Source: JAGHAJ01 sp964559865 [NCBI: uncultured Synergistota bacterium] (lineage in GTDB: Bacteria; Synergistota; JAGHAJ01). Taken from it: a stretch of DNA of 64,000 nt. The notes below the pieces were generated by a model that made no database searches, was not told where the DNA came from, and saw only the letters and a program-made list of their open reading frames with translations. Positions 35,588-44,867 of this stretch are shown here, one piece after another. Each line of letters starts with the position of its first letter. Position 1 is the first letter of the stretch. The DNA is taken from assembly GCA_964559865.1 (NCBI GenBank), contig CAZLJD010000015.1, forward strand, positions 131 through 64,130, in the 5' to 3' direction. A program made the position numbers and the translations under genes.

Positions 35588-36361
35588 CTACCTACTGTAC
35601 CACACAAAAAAGTGGGGTACAACATCGAACTGCCCACGGGAGGGAAGGGGACTCCACACAGAAGGTTCAAGCGCTACCACAAGAACTTTAAAGACACTAT
35701 TCACCTCTTGTATTTTCGAAAGGAGCTTCTTTACCTCATCCTCATCAGTAAGCTCACCACTATAAACTAAGGCATCACTGCCAACTATAGCACTGTACAA
35801 ATAACACCCCTCTTTTGATGAAACATACTTCTGGAGCACGCCTATACCCATCAAATCTTGAGAAAACCCTTCTTTTTCCAACCTAAGCACTACATCTCTC
35901 AGACCCTTCACAGATATCGAATAAATATTTACTTTGCTTTCATCGTAGAAATATGGTCTCAAAAACGCCATACCCATTCCATTTCTTAAGATCCTCCTCA
36001 TCTGAACATCAGAGAAGCTCACATCAAAAAGTCTTCTTACTTTTCTCCTAATATCCTTTACTCTCCAGAAGAGCCTACACTCCATCGCCTTCCTGAGTAA
36101 GGAGATTTTATCCCTATCTAGTTTAGGAGGTCTACCAGGAGAAGGAGGATTACCAACTATGCCTGCATATCCGTTTGCATTCCATTCTTTTATCCACCTA
36201 TAGGTAGTACGCGGTGAAACGCCTAGTATCTCAGAAACATCCGCTACCCTCTTACCGTGCATATGAATAAGATTTAACCCTATCAACTTTACTTTGACAT
36301 TACCGTTCTTCTCCTTCTTTAAGTGACTAAGAATGGTATCACCATTCAAGATTTCCATCAT
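35588..36361 (-). CDS. IS630-transposase-like helix-turn-helix protein with unrelated C-terminal half
   Basis: 257 residues. The N-terminal 120 residues match the paired helix-turn-helix region of IS630-type transposases: MHGKRVADVSEILGVSPRTT with YRWIKEWNANGYAGI, GRPPKL, then FWRVKDIRRKVRRLFDVSFS. The DDE catalytic domain that should follow is absent; residues 130-257 show no motif I know and end with FDVVPHFFVWYSR. There are no terminal inverted repeats that I can see. It may be a domesticated DNA-binding protein or a decayed element. It has its own promoter. Confidence 0.65.
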   Translation of the reverse strand: MMEILNGDTILSHLKKEKNGNVKVKLIGLNLIHMHGKRVADVSEILGVSPRTTYRWIKEWNANGYAGIVGNPPSPGRPPKLDRDKISLLRKAMECRLFWRVKDIRRKVRRLFDVSFSDVQMRRILRNGMGMAFLRPYFYDESKVNIYSISVKGLRDVVLRLEKEGFSQDLMGIGVLQKYVSSKEGCYLYSAIVGSDALVYSGELTDEDEVKKLLSKIQEVNSVFKVLVVALEPSVWSPLPSRGQFDVVPHFFVWYSR

Positions 36362-36406
36362 GTAAAAGGTACTCCTTCACCCAACTTACACCGAACTCAC
36401 TAAAGT

Positions 36407-36435
36407 ATTTTATATCCAACCCAAACTGTTATCAA
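36407..36435 (-). promoter_or_regulatory. Promoter of the IS630-like HTH gene
   Basis: Minus strand: TTGATA (36430-36435), 17-bp spacer, TAAAAT (36407-36412), then GAAGGAG before the ATG at 36361. Confidence 0.6.
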
Positions 36436-36780
36436 GTAGCCGATTATTACATAGCAAAGCTCTGAAGGGACACACAAAAACAGAAGGAATAAGAAAAGCT
36501 AAATCAATACATCAAAAAACATCCACACTCTTTACTTCCTCTATGTCATACCCAGCCTTCAGGGGTAAAAATTTTCGCACTCTACCCCGCACAAAACCAT
36601 ACAATCAAAATAAAGACCACTTCTACATACAACCCAACACACTTCTAAACTCAACAAATTATACAGGGAGAGGTATAGCCTCCCCTCCCCGTTGCACACA
36701 TACTCGACAAGAAAGTATCACCTACCGCCCATCTTTCGTAAAGATTTCGCACATGGAGACACATTTCTCCTCTTTCAAGG
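36436..36780. other. Intergenic stretch without a convincing gene
   Basis: AT-rich on the left, C-rich on the right. An 81-codon plus-strand frame from 36543 has no ribosome site and no protein-like composition. The only structure I can name is the hairpin at 36666-36690. Confidence 0.5.
36666..36690 (-). terminator. Possible terminator of the phospholipase-B-like gene
   Basis: Minus strand: GGGGAGG pairs with CCTCTCCC around a TATA-containing loop; the one imperfect position is a G-U pair only on the minus-strand RNA. A weak U-rich stretch (TGTATAATTTGTT) follows. It lies about 95 bp after the stop at 36781. Confidence 0.4.
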
Positions 36781-38379
36781 CTACCTGATGTGCGTCATCA
36801 AGAGGTGATACTCACCATCAACCCTGTCAGGTACATCTCTCAACTTCTGACCCTTCCACCTCGACTCACTCCATATAAACGGTTTGCCGTTAACCACAGG
36901 CGTGCCAAACTTCATCCAGAAGGCACGGTTAGGTGACTTCAGATCAAAGATCCCTTTAAGCTTCATCGCATAGGTAATCATAGAGCTGGAAACGGCCTTG
37001 GCATCTATCGAACCTTCAGGTATCACCTTAGGTGTAGGAGTCTCCCCATACCCAAGGTCCCACCTACCATAAATAGAGAGAGGATTTTTTGGATCAGTGT
37101 AAGTCACCAGCTTTTTTGCAGCTTCAATGCTATTAACACCACCTATAAACTTCAAGAACTGTCTCCTTCTGGCAGGCCTATTCTCTATGGCAAGCAGGTC
37201 ATCACGAATGACCTGGGATACAGGGAAGTTGATGCCAAGTATGTAGTCCGGTTGCAGGAGTTCGTGGTCGTATTCTTTGGATATACCCTCAGGTTTCGTT
37301 ATTATGTCGTAGCCTCCTTTGGAGTTAGACCTGAAGTAGATGAAGTCCTTGTAAGACATCTCTATCAAACCCATCTGGTTGTTCTTAACATCGGCAACCA
37401 TGTAGCCGTTCATGTAAGTGCCCGAAGCATCAAGAGACACATACTTAAAGAACTCATCAATTGAATGCGAAAACTGTTCGGCTAAAGCGCCTCTCCAGAA
37501 CATCCAGAGGGAGTTTATCTTCGCCTTGGTAAACGTGTTGTCGTGGGTGGTCTCCGTGAACATGATACCTTTATTGTTGTACCCAAAGTCCGTAAACGAC
37601 GCCAACTCACCGGGCAACAGAGAATTAACAGACATGTAGTCACCATTTATGTAAAGCGTCATAGCCATGCTCTGGTCGAGGAAGCTGTACCAACTGTTGT
37701 GCGCCATAAATATCTTCTTCCCAGACCTCTTTAGGAACGCCGAACACATGGAAAGGCGCTTCATTCCCGGAAGATACAGAAGGTCCAGAAATGCATTAAC
37801 GAAGTAAACATCCATGAATGTCAAGTACGGTCTCTCGTAACTCAGTCTCATCTCCTCTGGAGAAAAGAAATTCGTTGGAGGTATCCACATACCGTCAAAG
37901 CTGAGCTCAGCTGGTCTATCGAGCTTAGTTCCATGGTATATACCTATCAACCTGTAAAGTAACCTCTCCAGATTTCTCCTCAGTACAGGGTCACAGCGTC
38001 TCTGAATGTAGTTCAATGTGTACTTGTAGTTTTTGACAACCGCATCCTGAAGGTACATCATGTCTGCCTTGGACGGAGGCTCATGAGTTACGAGTGAGTG
38101 GGAAGGGTCAATCAAGTAAGCAGTGTCCCAGGAATTATCCCTGGCAGAGATTATATACTTTTTCTCCAGTTTACCCTGAACGAAGCCGGCATAATACTCT
38201 GCTTTGTAAACATTATCAAAGTTAGAAACAACAGAGAGATTAAGCACATTACCCACCTTTTCAAGGCACCCAACAGCGTTACCGACCTTGTAAACGACGG
38301 GAGAGGCATACACACCCCCTACGAGGACAAACACCAACAACAAAACCAAAACACCAGTCCTCTTACCTCCCACACACAT
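36781..38379 (-). CDS. Exported phospholipase-B-like Ntn hydrolase (PLBD-like)
   Basis: 532 residues with a signal peptide (GVLVLLLVFVLVGGVYA, about 9-25). Order of motifs follows eukaryotic PLBD proteins: a predicted nucleophile Cys212 in MCSAFLKR (PLBD: CSALIK), then FMAHNSWYSFLDQ (PLBD: FVAHNTWNSYQ), LASFTDFGYNNKGIMFTETT (PLBD: FSGDDFYILGSGLVTLETT), SGTYMNGYMVADVK and GSIDAKAVSS (PLBD: GGIDVKVTS). In that family the chain is cut before the cysteine, whose amino group is then the catalytic base. Members are usually assigned lipase or amidase roles, with poorly known substrates. Periplasmic location inferred. It has its own promoter and a 160-nt leader. Confidence 0.8.
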   Translation of the reverse strand: MCVGGKRTGVLVLLLVFVLVGGVYASPVVYKVGNAVGCLEKVGNVLNLSVVSNFDNVYKAEYYAGFVQGKLEKKYIISARDNSWDTAYLIDPSHSLVTHEPPSKADMMYLQDAVVKNYKYTLNYIQRRCDPVLRRNLERLLYRLIGIYHGTKLDRPAELSFDGMWIPPTNFFSPEEMRLSYERPYLTFMDVYFVNAFLDLLYLPGMKRLSMCSAFLKRSGKKIFMAHNSWYSFLDQSMAMTLYINGDYMSVNSLLPGELASFTDFGYNNKGIMFTETTHDNTFTKAKINSLWMFWRGALAEQFSHSIDEFFKYVSLDASGTYMNGYMVADVKNNQMGLIEMSYKDFIYFRSNSKGGYDIITKPEGISKEYDHELLQPDYILGINFPVSQVIRDDLLAIENRPARRRQFLKFIGGVNSIEAAKKLVTYTDPKNPLSIYGRWDLGYGETPTPKVIPEGSIDAKAVSSSMITYAMKLKGIFDLKSPNRAFWMKFGTPVVNGKPFIWSESRWKGQKLRDVPDRVDGEYHLLMTHIR

Positions 38380-38546
38380 CTTGCAAACACCTCCACCTCA
38401 AAAAAGCTTCAACTCTACCTACTACTAAATACAATCACTCTCTTACTCAAATCAAGGGTACTCTACTCCATTTCCTATCCACATAAACCCGCAATCCTAT
38501 CCTTAATAATTGAGGTTACCACCCCCTATTAAAGGAGTCTCTAAAG

Positions 38547-38574
38547 ATTATATCATTACTGCACTTACTGTCAA
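38547..38574 (-). promoter_or_regulatory. Promoter of the phospholipase-B-like gene
   Basis: Minus strand: consensus TTGACA (38569-38574), 16-bp spacer, consensus TATAAT (38547-38552). The start codon at 38379 is about 160 nt downstream, an unusually long leader for this window. I recognise no known riboswitch in it. Confidence 0.8.
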
Positions 38575-38655
38575 GAATTGGGACAAGCACACACTATAAA
38601 TAGCAGGTTCACCATGCTATAATTGGTAAAGCACGATACCAAAGGAGTGATAAAA

Positions 38656-39189
38656 GTGGACAAAGAAAAGCTACTACGGGAGATTGCAGATGCAGAGTAC
38701 GAATTCTTCGAGAAGATAAGGATGGAAAACGAAGAGTGCAAAAGAGAAAAGGCATTCAAGAGCATGAGAATAATGAGGTTCTACCCGCTATCCACAGATA
38801 CACTCGGCTCTTACTTAAACGACTTAAAGAGGGCATCAGTACAGAACATTAACCCTCTAAGAGACAAGTACATATGCATCGACAAGCACCAACCAGTAGA
38901 AAGCACCATAATCAACGAGATTACAGAGATAGAGAACGCATGGATGAACGAACTAAGAGAGAAGTATCCTCACATCTTCGTCAACAAAGGAAAAGAGTTC
39001 GAAACCTATTTGAAGTGTGAACTCGCAACATTCTCCGACGAAACGCTAAAACTGTACTACAGAGATGTCAAAGAGATGAAGGACAACGGTGTAAACATGG
39101 CAGAGCAAAGCTACTCCTATCTCTTTAGGAAGATAGGCTACAATAGCCTCGAAGATGCAGAGTTAAAGGCTAAAACCCAAAAGGGCTAA
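38656..39189 (+). CDS. DUF4125 family protein
   Basis: 177 residues from GTG 38656, which has AAAGGAG 8 bp upstream; a TTG at 38623 overlaps the -10 box (TATAAT, 38618-38623). All-helical, charged, soluble. The pattern matches DUF4125: an N-terminal helix ending in FKSMRIMRFYPLSTDTLGSY, a mid segment INEITEIENAWMNEL, then YLKCELATFSDETLKLYY and a final GYNSLEDAE. Function unknown; members occur in anaerobes, sometimes near uroporphyrinogen-type methyl-transfer genes, which are not seen here. Divergent from the phospholipase-B-like gene. Confidence 0.75.
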   Translation: MDKEKLLREIADAEYEFFEKIRMENEECKREKAFKSMRIMRFYPLSTDTLGSYLNDLKRASVQNINPLRDKYICIDKHQPVESTIINEITEIENAWMNELREKYPHIFVNKGKEFETYLKCELATFSDETLKLYYRDVKEMKDNGVNMAEQSYSYLFRKIGYNSLEDAELKAKTQKG

Positions 39190-39190
39190 C

Positions 39191-39922
39191 CTAAATGATG
39201 CCCTCTTTATCCGTTATAATGTGGCGAATATCGTTGATGTCTATACAGAAAAAGGGAGAGACTGAGCCTATTTTAGTGTGATCCACCAGCAAAAAGTTCT
39301 CCTCTGAGTTTTCGAGCATTATCCGTTTTATGCTTGCAGAGAAGGGATTTAGCTCAAAAGTTCCCTCGTCCTGCTTCAATGCCTTACAGGAGAAGAAAAA
39401 CTTTTGAGCGTAAATCCCTTTGAGGTTGGCTTCCGCCTTCGGTCCCACAAGCGAATCGAAGTGCGAGAGCAGGCTACCACCAGTAGACTCCACCAAGAAC
39501 CCCGGGGACTGCGCCAAAACAAGCAGCGTGTGTATAGCGTTCGTTATTATGTGGAGCTTTTTGAATCTCCTAACGAGTGTCTGTGCAAACACATAGCAGG
39601 TTGTACTCTCATCCAGAAAGATGACATCACCTTCACTGACATAGTCCACCGCCTTCATTGCAATCTTTTCCTTTTCCTCCCTGTTCATGCTAAGCCTGTT
39701 CATGAAAGAGCCGTTCTCTGCAGGATTCCCCCCCAAAAGGGTGACGAAGCCATACCCCTTCACTATATAGCCCAACCTCTGCAGGATACTCAAGTCCCTT
39801 CTGAGCGTCGTTAGGGAAGCACCAACCTTTGAGGACAACTCCTCAGTCCTAACGGTGCCTTCCTGAGAAAGGATATCCAGTATCTTTTGTATCCTCTTAG
39901 ACTTCCTACTCTCTCCAACCAT
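39191..39922 (-). CDS. DeoR/GlpR-family transcriptional regulator
   Basis: 243 residues: N-terminal winged helix-turn-helix (RTEELSSKVGASLTTLRRDL, about 23-42) and a C-terminal sugar-phosphate sensor of the NagB/RpiA fold with GDVIFLDESTTCYVFAQ and KLHIITNAI. Family members repress sugar operons and respond to a phosphorylated sugar. As last gene of the glycyl-radical operon it likely controls the promoter at 48472-48500, where repeated TTTGAYAA words lie. Confidence 0.88.
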   Translation of the reverse strand: MVGESRKSKRIQKILDILSQEGTVRTEELSSKVGASLTTLRRDLSILQRLGYIVKGYGFVTLLGGNPAENGSFMNRLSMNREEKEKIAMKAVDYVSEGDVIFLDESTTCYVFAQTLVRRFKKLHIITNAIHTLLVLAQSPGFLVESTGGSLLSHFDSLVGPKAEANLKGIYAQKFFFSCKALKQDEGTFELNPFSASIKRIMLENSEENFLLVDHTKIGSVSPFFCIDINDIRHIITDKEGII

Positions 39923-39952
39923 CTCTCTTATTCCTCCCGAACACTTCAGCTC

Positions 39953-40873
39953 CTAAACTGTGCCTATTCTCGCACTAATCCCAGCCTCTCTCCATAAAGC
40001 CTCAAGTCTCCTCAACCTCTCGTCATCTGGCGTAAGTGCAGGCAAATCTTTCAACAAGTATTTCCTACCAAGCCCTTGATACTTCGTAACCCCCAATCTA
40101 TGGTACGGAAGTAGCTCTACCCTCTCTACATTGCGTAGTCCCAAGACAAATGCTATCATCTCCTTGTGCACATCTTCACCATCGTTGATAGTAGGTACAA
40201 CAGGTATCCTTATGATGACAGAAAAACCTATTGAACTCAGCTTCCTCAGATTTTGCAGTATCAATTCGTTGGACTTACCCGTAAATCTCCTGTGAGTATC
40301 TGAATCCATGTGTTTTAAGTCAAAGAACAGCACATCGGTAATTGGCAGGACCATTTCAAACCTATCCCAACCCACATAACCACAAGTCTCAATTGCAACG
40401 GTGATATTTCCCTTTTCCTTGCACAACTTTGAAACCTCTACTACAAACTCCGCCTGCAAAAGCGGTTCTCCACCAGAAAAGGTTATCCCCCCACCAGTCT
40501 GCAAAAAGTAGGGCATATCCTTGGAAACATCGTCACACAGTTCCTGTGATGTAACCTCCCTACCAACCACCTCCCGTGCACCGTAATAGCACGCATTCAC
40601 ACATTCCTCACACATGATACACTTGTCCGTATCGAGCAACAAACCAAACTCCTCATCAATGCTTATAGCTTTAGTAGGACAAGCTTCAACACATCTATTG
40701 CATCCATGACACTTAGTAGGATACCACAGTATCTCTAGATAAGCATTATGAGATTCAGGGTTGCCACACCAGATACACCTGAGTGGGCAACCCTTCAAGA
40801 AAATCAATGTCCTGATACCAGGCCCATCTTTCGTTGCAAACCTCTCTACATTGAATACTATGCCTTTGCCCAC
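39953..40873 (-). CDS. Glycyl radical enzyme activase (radical SAM)
   Basis: 306 residues. The radical-SAM cluster motif is GCPLRCIWCGNP (CxxxCxxC) near residue 29; two ferredoxin-like [4Fe-4S] sets follow, CHGCNRCVEACP and CIMCEECVNACY, as in activases of dehydratase-type glycyl radical enzymes but not of pyruvate formate-lyase. GGGITFSGGEPLLQ is the SAM-binding GGE region. It abstracts H from the glycine of the enzyme encoded 21 bp upstream. The GTG start has a clear AGAGGAG site. Confidence 0.95.
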   Translation of the reverse strand: MGKGIVFNVERFATKDGPGIRTLIFLKGCPLRCIWCGNPESHNAYLEILWYPTKCHGCNRCVEACPTKAISIDEEFGLLLDTDKCIMCEECVNACYYGAREVVGREVTSQELCDDVSKDMPYFLQTGGGITFSGGEPLLQAEFVVEVSKLCKEKGNITVAIETCGYVGWDRFEMVLPITDVLFFDLKHMDSDTHRRFTGKSNELILQNLRKLSSIGFSVIIRIPVVPTINDGEDVHKEMIAFVLGLRNVERVELLPYHRLGVTKYQGLGRKYLLKDLPALTPDDERLRRLEALWREAGISARIGTV

Positions 40874-40894
40874 ACCCTACTCCTCTAATAACAC

Positions 40895-43330
40895 TTACAA
40901 GTCAAACAGGGACCTCGTCACTATGTCCCACTTGAGGTCTTCGTCAAGTGGGACGAAGTAAGCGCTATAACCAGCTACCCTTACAAGTAGGTCTTGATAC
41001 TCCTCTGGATGCTTCATGGCATCGAGCAAAACCTCGGTGTCCACCACATTAAACTGTATGTGAACCCCCATCTTATCAAACAGTGCTCGAACCAGCCCCA
41101 TGGCTCTCTTTCTGCCTTCCTCTGTCTTCAACACACTGCTTGCTAACCTCAAGTTCAAGATAGCGCCTTTCTGGAACCACTTGCTGGGTAACTTCCCAAC
41201 AGAGTTTATCACCCCTGTCGGTCCCTCTTTCTCAGCACCATTACTCGGAGATATACCGTTGTTCACGGGTTTACCCGCATGACGCCCGTCTGGGGTAGCC
41301 CCCACAAACCTACCGTATGCGGCATTTCCGGTAACGGAACTCAAGCTAAGAGCATAACTCCCCGGAACAGGTCCCTTACCATAGCGGGAATTCTTAAACT
41401 TATACCTGTAATTGTATCCTATGGTATCGGTAATTTCAACGGCATACTTGTCTGCCCTGTCGTCGTCATTTCCGAACTTGGGAGCACGGAGCAAAAGCTG
41501 CCTTATCTCCTCCCCAGTTGGGTCTGTCGTGTTATCCTGAAAGTTCGTCTTCAACGCATGGAGCAACTGTTCCCCAGTTATGCGTTTTTCCTTAAATACC
41601 AACTGCTCTATAGCAGCTAAACCATCAGCGGCAGTCGTCACGCCTACTACAGGTGCACCATCTGCAGAATAGACGCTTCCACCCTCTATAAGGTCTAACC
41701 CTCTCTCAATAGAGTCGTGAATGAGAGAAGACCTAAAGGCGTTTAAGTCCATCATACGGTGAAACTCGTCGTTCATGTGATCCAACGCTACAGACATCTC
41801 TATATAGTGGTGCAGCTGCTTTCTGAAGCTATCTATAAGCTCTTCCATAGAGCTGAAGGTCTCAAGTGTTCCCTCCGTCTCGTAGAGCTGCTTCCCGGTG
41901 AGAGGGTCTTTACCACCGTACAGAGTGAGTTCGAGTATCTTCGCAACATTGAGCCACGCACCTTTAGCAGCAAAGTCCCACTTTCCAGGTATCGTAGCCT
42001 CGATACACCCATCTTGAGCGTAATTAAAAAGGTCTTCCTCCCTAATGCCTAAAACCTTCAGTGCCTCTATGAACGCTTCTGCGTTGTAAAGTGCAGGCTG
42101 ACCTCCCCCGTGTTCCTGTATGATCTGAAGTGCTTTGTCCAAGAGCTCATCTGATGTTACCTTAGAAACCTGCAAAGAAACCGAAGGCGTGGGTAGTTTC
42201 AATTCACGACACGCCTCCAACGAAAGGTGTGTAAGCTCGTTAGTGGCATCTTTCCCTTCAGGGGTCAATCCACCTATGGTAAGGTTTATCGCCATGTGAT
42301 AACCTGTAAACACAGAGGTGTCTGCCCAAGAGCGTATCTTGTTCAGCTCGTTGGTCTTTATGTAAAAGGCCTCTATCAGCTCCAATGCCTCGTCCTCAGT
42401 CAACCTTCCAGCCTCTATATCTGCTTTGTAGTACGGATACAGATATTGATCAAATCTGCCCAAGGAGATGGCGTGTCCGTTAGACTCCAAATGAACGGTA
42501 AGAAGTATCATCCAAACGCTCTGGAGTGCTTCCCAAAATGTGGTAGCACCGTCAGCAGGTACCCTCTTAGAGATTTCAGCCATCTTCAAGAGCTCCTCTC
42601 TGCGGACGGGATCTTGCTCTTCGTCTGCAAGCCTCAAGCACTGATTGGAAAGCCTGTTGGCAAAGTTAATTACCGCCTCATTTCCTATTATCACGGCTTC
42701 AAGAAACCACTTCTTCTTTACAGCACCAGGTTCTGAAAGATTGAGCTTTTCCAACTCCGCTTTCGCCTTTCGTATAACACCATTCAAACCCTCTGCCAAC
42801 ACCCAGCTATAGTCCGGTATTATATTTCCAAATCCACAGATTGAAACCCATGTCGTATCAGTAACCCCTGCATCCCACGCATTCCTAAACTCCTCAGGCA
42901 AATATCTGCGAAGATTCTCAAAAAGCGTCTTACCCTTCCAGTAATCTATTATCTTAAAGATCTCCTCTTTGACTTCCTCCGTGTAGTAAAACTTGTCTGC
43001 AGGTCTCTCGTAAAAGTGATAAGGTTTGCCATTGAACTCCTCTATCAGCCACTCGTACGAGTACTCCGGATAAACCGGAACAGCCCTTGGCTTACTCGCC
43101 TGATTACCGATGATAAGTTCATCATCGCCAACCCACACCGTCATCTTATCGAGCACATCGTAGAAAGCCTTTGCCCGTCTGAGGACAATTGGCTCTCCCT
43201 CTGTCCTCTTCATCGACTCCGTGAAATACCTCGCCCTCTCAGGACATATCTCCGGGACCGTGTCCGAAAAACGCTTCCTGAGACGGGCTATCCTCTCACT
43301 CATCTTGTCTTCTTTCACCGCCTCTTTCAT
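40895..43330 (-). CDS. Glycyl radical enzyme of the PflD / dehydratase-lyase group, substrate unknown
   Basis: 811 residues from ATG 43330, which has AAAGGGGG 8 bp upstream; the frame start at 43369 would overlap the kinase gene. The glycyl radical loop is VRVAGYSAYFV (Gly787). The thiyl cysteine is Cys442 in DGCIEATIPGKWDFA: a single Cys followed by I-E, the CxE pattern of dehydratases and C-X lyases, not the Cys-Cys of pyruvate formate-lyase. The GKWDFA context resembles E. coli PflD/YbiW types. Genes around it (sugar importer, FGGY kinase, DeoR) point to a phosphorylated sugar, polyol or anhydro-sugar as substrate. No microcompartment genes are present. Confidence 0.92.
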   Translation of the reverse strand: MKEAVKEDKMSERIARLRKRFSDTVPEICPERARYFTESMKRTEGEPIVLRRAKAFYDVLDKMTVWVGDDELIIGNQASKPRAVPVYPEYSYEWLIEEFNGKPYHFYERPADKFYYTEEVKEEIFKIIDYWKGKTLFENLRRYLPEEFRNAWDAGVTDTTWVSICGFGNIIPDYSWVLAEGLNGVIRKAKAELEKLNLSEPGAVKKKWFLEAVIIGNEAVINFANRLSNQCLRLADEEQDPVRREELLKMAEISKRVPADGATTFWEALQSVWMILLTVHLESNGHAISLGRFDQYLYPYYKADIEAGRLTEDEALELIEAFYIKTNELNKIRSWADTSVFTGYHMAINLTIGGLTPEGKDATNELTHLSLEACRELKLPTPSVSLQVSKVTSDELLDKALQIIQEHGGGQPALYNAEAFIEALKVLGIREEDLFNYAQDGCIEATIPGKWDFAAKGAWLNVAKILELTLYGGKDPLTGKQLYETEGTLETFSSMEELIDSFRKQLHHYIEMSVALDHMNDEFHRMMDLNAFRSSLIHDSIERGLDLIEGGSVYSADGAPVVGVTTAADGLAAIEQLVFKEKRITGEQLLHALKTNFQDNTTDPTGEEIRQLLLRAPKFGNDDDRADKYAVEITDTIGYNYRYKFKNSRYGKGPVPGSYALSLSSVTGNAAYGRFVGATPDGRHAGKPVNNGISPSNGAEKEGPTGVINSVGKLPSKWFQKGAILNLRLASSVLKTEEGRKRAMGLVRALFDKMGVHIQFNVVDTEVLLDAMKHPEEYQDLLVRVAGYSAYFVPLDEDLKWDIVTRSLFDL

Positions 43331-43355
43331 AACTCTTACCCCCTTTCCCCAAAAG

Positions 43356-44846
43356 TCAGGGAATCTCATGCATTATGTCCTTAGTAGTTTCGTATATCTG
43401 CCTATACAAACCGAACAGCTTTCTATAGAGTCTGGTCTTGTCCTCTTCTGGAAAGACCTCCATCTGGTACCTGACGAGGGAGGCTGCATCTTCCACACCT
43501 TTTACAAAACCCATAGACATTCCTGCAAGTATCAGATTTCCAATAGCACTTGCGTCTTGAACCTCAGGAACAAGCAGCCGTTTGCCAAGAACATTCGCAA
43601 ATACCTCTCTCCAAACACTGCTCTTACTTCCACCACCAATAAGCCTAATATCCCCAAGGTTTCCCAACTTCTGTTCCATTACATCTACACAATCTTTTAT
43701 GGAGTAAGCCACACCTTCCATTATTGCCCTCACAAAGTGCGGTTTTTCGTGTATCATCTTCACCCCAAAGAATACACCCTTCGCATCGGAGTCCCAGTGC
43801 GGCGTTCTCTCACCCATCAGATACGGCAAAAATATCAACCCACCCGAACCTTCTTCAACCTTACCCGCAAGCTCCGTGTACCTCTCGAATATATCAGAAG
43901 GCGCATCTGGGTCAAACGCATTCCTAAACCAAGCGAGACTTGAAGCCGCCGTCTGCGTGATGCCCAGTATGTCCCAGTAGCCCTCAATAGGATACCGCCA
44001 GCAAACTACTCTCCTATCCTTAATAGCCTCGGAGCTGCAGGCTGCAACCACCCCAGCAGTCCCAAGAACGCTAACGACATCTCCCCGATGCAACATTCCA
44101 GCACCTATTTCTGCAACAGAGTGATCTGCACCACCGTTAACGACCGGTACACCATCAGGAAGACCAAGTTCTTCCGCCACCGAGGGTTTAACCTTCCCAA
44201 TCACACTCGTAGAAGGAGCTACCTCCGGAAACAGCCCTTTAGAGACACCCACCATCCTAAATACATCTTCATTCCACTTGCTTAACCTTATATCAAAAGC
44301 ACCTATACCCGAAGCATCTGAAGGGTCAGTCAGTTTCTCACCCGTAAGGAGAAACTTTATGTAATCCTTCGCAACAAGTATGCTTTTGGTCTTCTCAAAC
44401 ACTTCTGGCTCGTTCTCCTTCACCCAGCACACCTGTGGCAGGGTATAGGTGGGAGTTGGCAACACCCAGGTAATGTCAAAAATACTTTCCCTAATGCCTT
44501 TCTCTTCCCACTCCGAAATAACGGAAGCACTTCGTTGATCAAGCCATGTAATCGCTCTCCTTAGAGGTTTGTCATCTTTGTCCAAATACACATGCGTGTG
44601 CATCTGCCCACACAGAGAAATAGCTTCAACACTGTAATTGCTGCCACACCTCTCCCTTATTTCCTTAACGCCACCTACTATCCCGTTCCACCATGCAGAC
44701 GGCTCCTCTTCAGCCGTAGTAGAACTCTCAGACAATATAGGATACTCTCTGTAAGCAGAGCACTCCACATATCCATTCAGATCAACGAACGAGACCTTTA
44801 CACCTGTCGTTCCAATGTCTATAGACAGCACAACCCTCTTTCTCAC
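43356..44846 (-). CDS. FGGY-family carbohydrate kinase (xylulokinase-like)
   Basis: About 496 residues from GTG 44846 (GGGAGG at 8 bp). Nucleotide and substrate motifs: VLSIDIGTTGVKVSF, ISLCGQMHTHVYLD, ITWLDQRSA, NGGADHSVAEIGAGM, LPYLMGERTPHWD and LIGGGSKSSVW. Closest in pattern to XylB-type kinases, but FGGY specificity cannot be read from motifs; xylulose, ribulose, other polyols or anhydro-sugars are possible. Placed between the binding protein and the radical enzyme, so it probably makes the phosphorylated substrate of that enzyme. Confidence 0.88.
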   Translation of the reverse strand: MRKRVVLSIDIGTTGVKVSFVDLNGYVECSAYREYPILSESSTTAEEEPSAWWNGIVGGVKEIRERCGSNYSVEAISLCGQMHTHVYLDKDDKPLRRAITWLDQRSASVISEWEEKGIRESIFDITWVLPTPTYTLPQVCWVKENEPEVFEKTKSILVAKDYIKFLLTGEKLTDPSDASGIGAFDIRLSKWNEDVFRMVGVSKGLFPEVAPSTSVIGKVKPSVAEELGLPDGVPVVNGGADHSVAEIGAGMLHRGDVVSVLGTAGVVAACSSEAIKDRRVVCWRYPIEGYWDILGITQTAASSLAWFRNAFDPDAPSDIFERYTELAGKVEEGSGGLIFLPYLMGERTPHWDSDAKGVFFGVKMIHEKPHFVRAIMEGVAYSIKDCVDVMEQKLGNLGDIRLIGGGSKSSVWREVFANVLGKRLLVPEVQDASAIGNLILAGMSMGFVKGVEDAASLVRYQMEVFPEEDKTRLYRKLFGLYRQIYETTKDIMHEIP

Positions 44847-44867
44847 GCATCGATCCTCCCTTACAAC

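Noticed and set aside
36543-36788. 81-codon plus-strand frame between the HTH and phospholipase-B-like genes
   Set aside because: No ribosome site, no recognisable composition, and it overlaps the end of the phospholipase-B-like gene.
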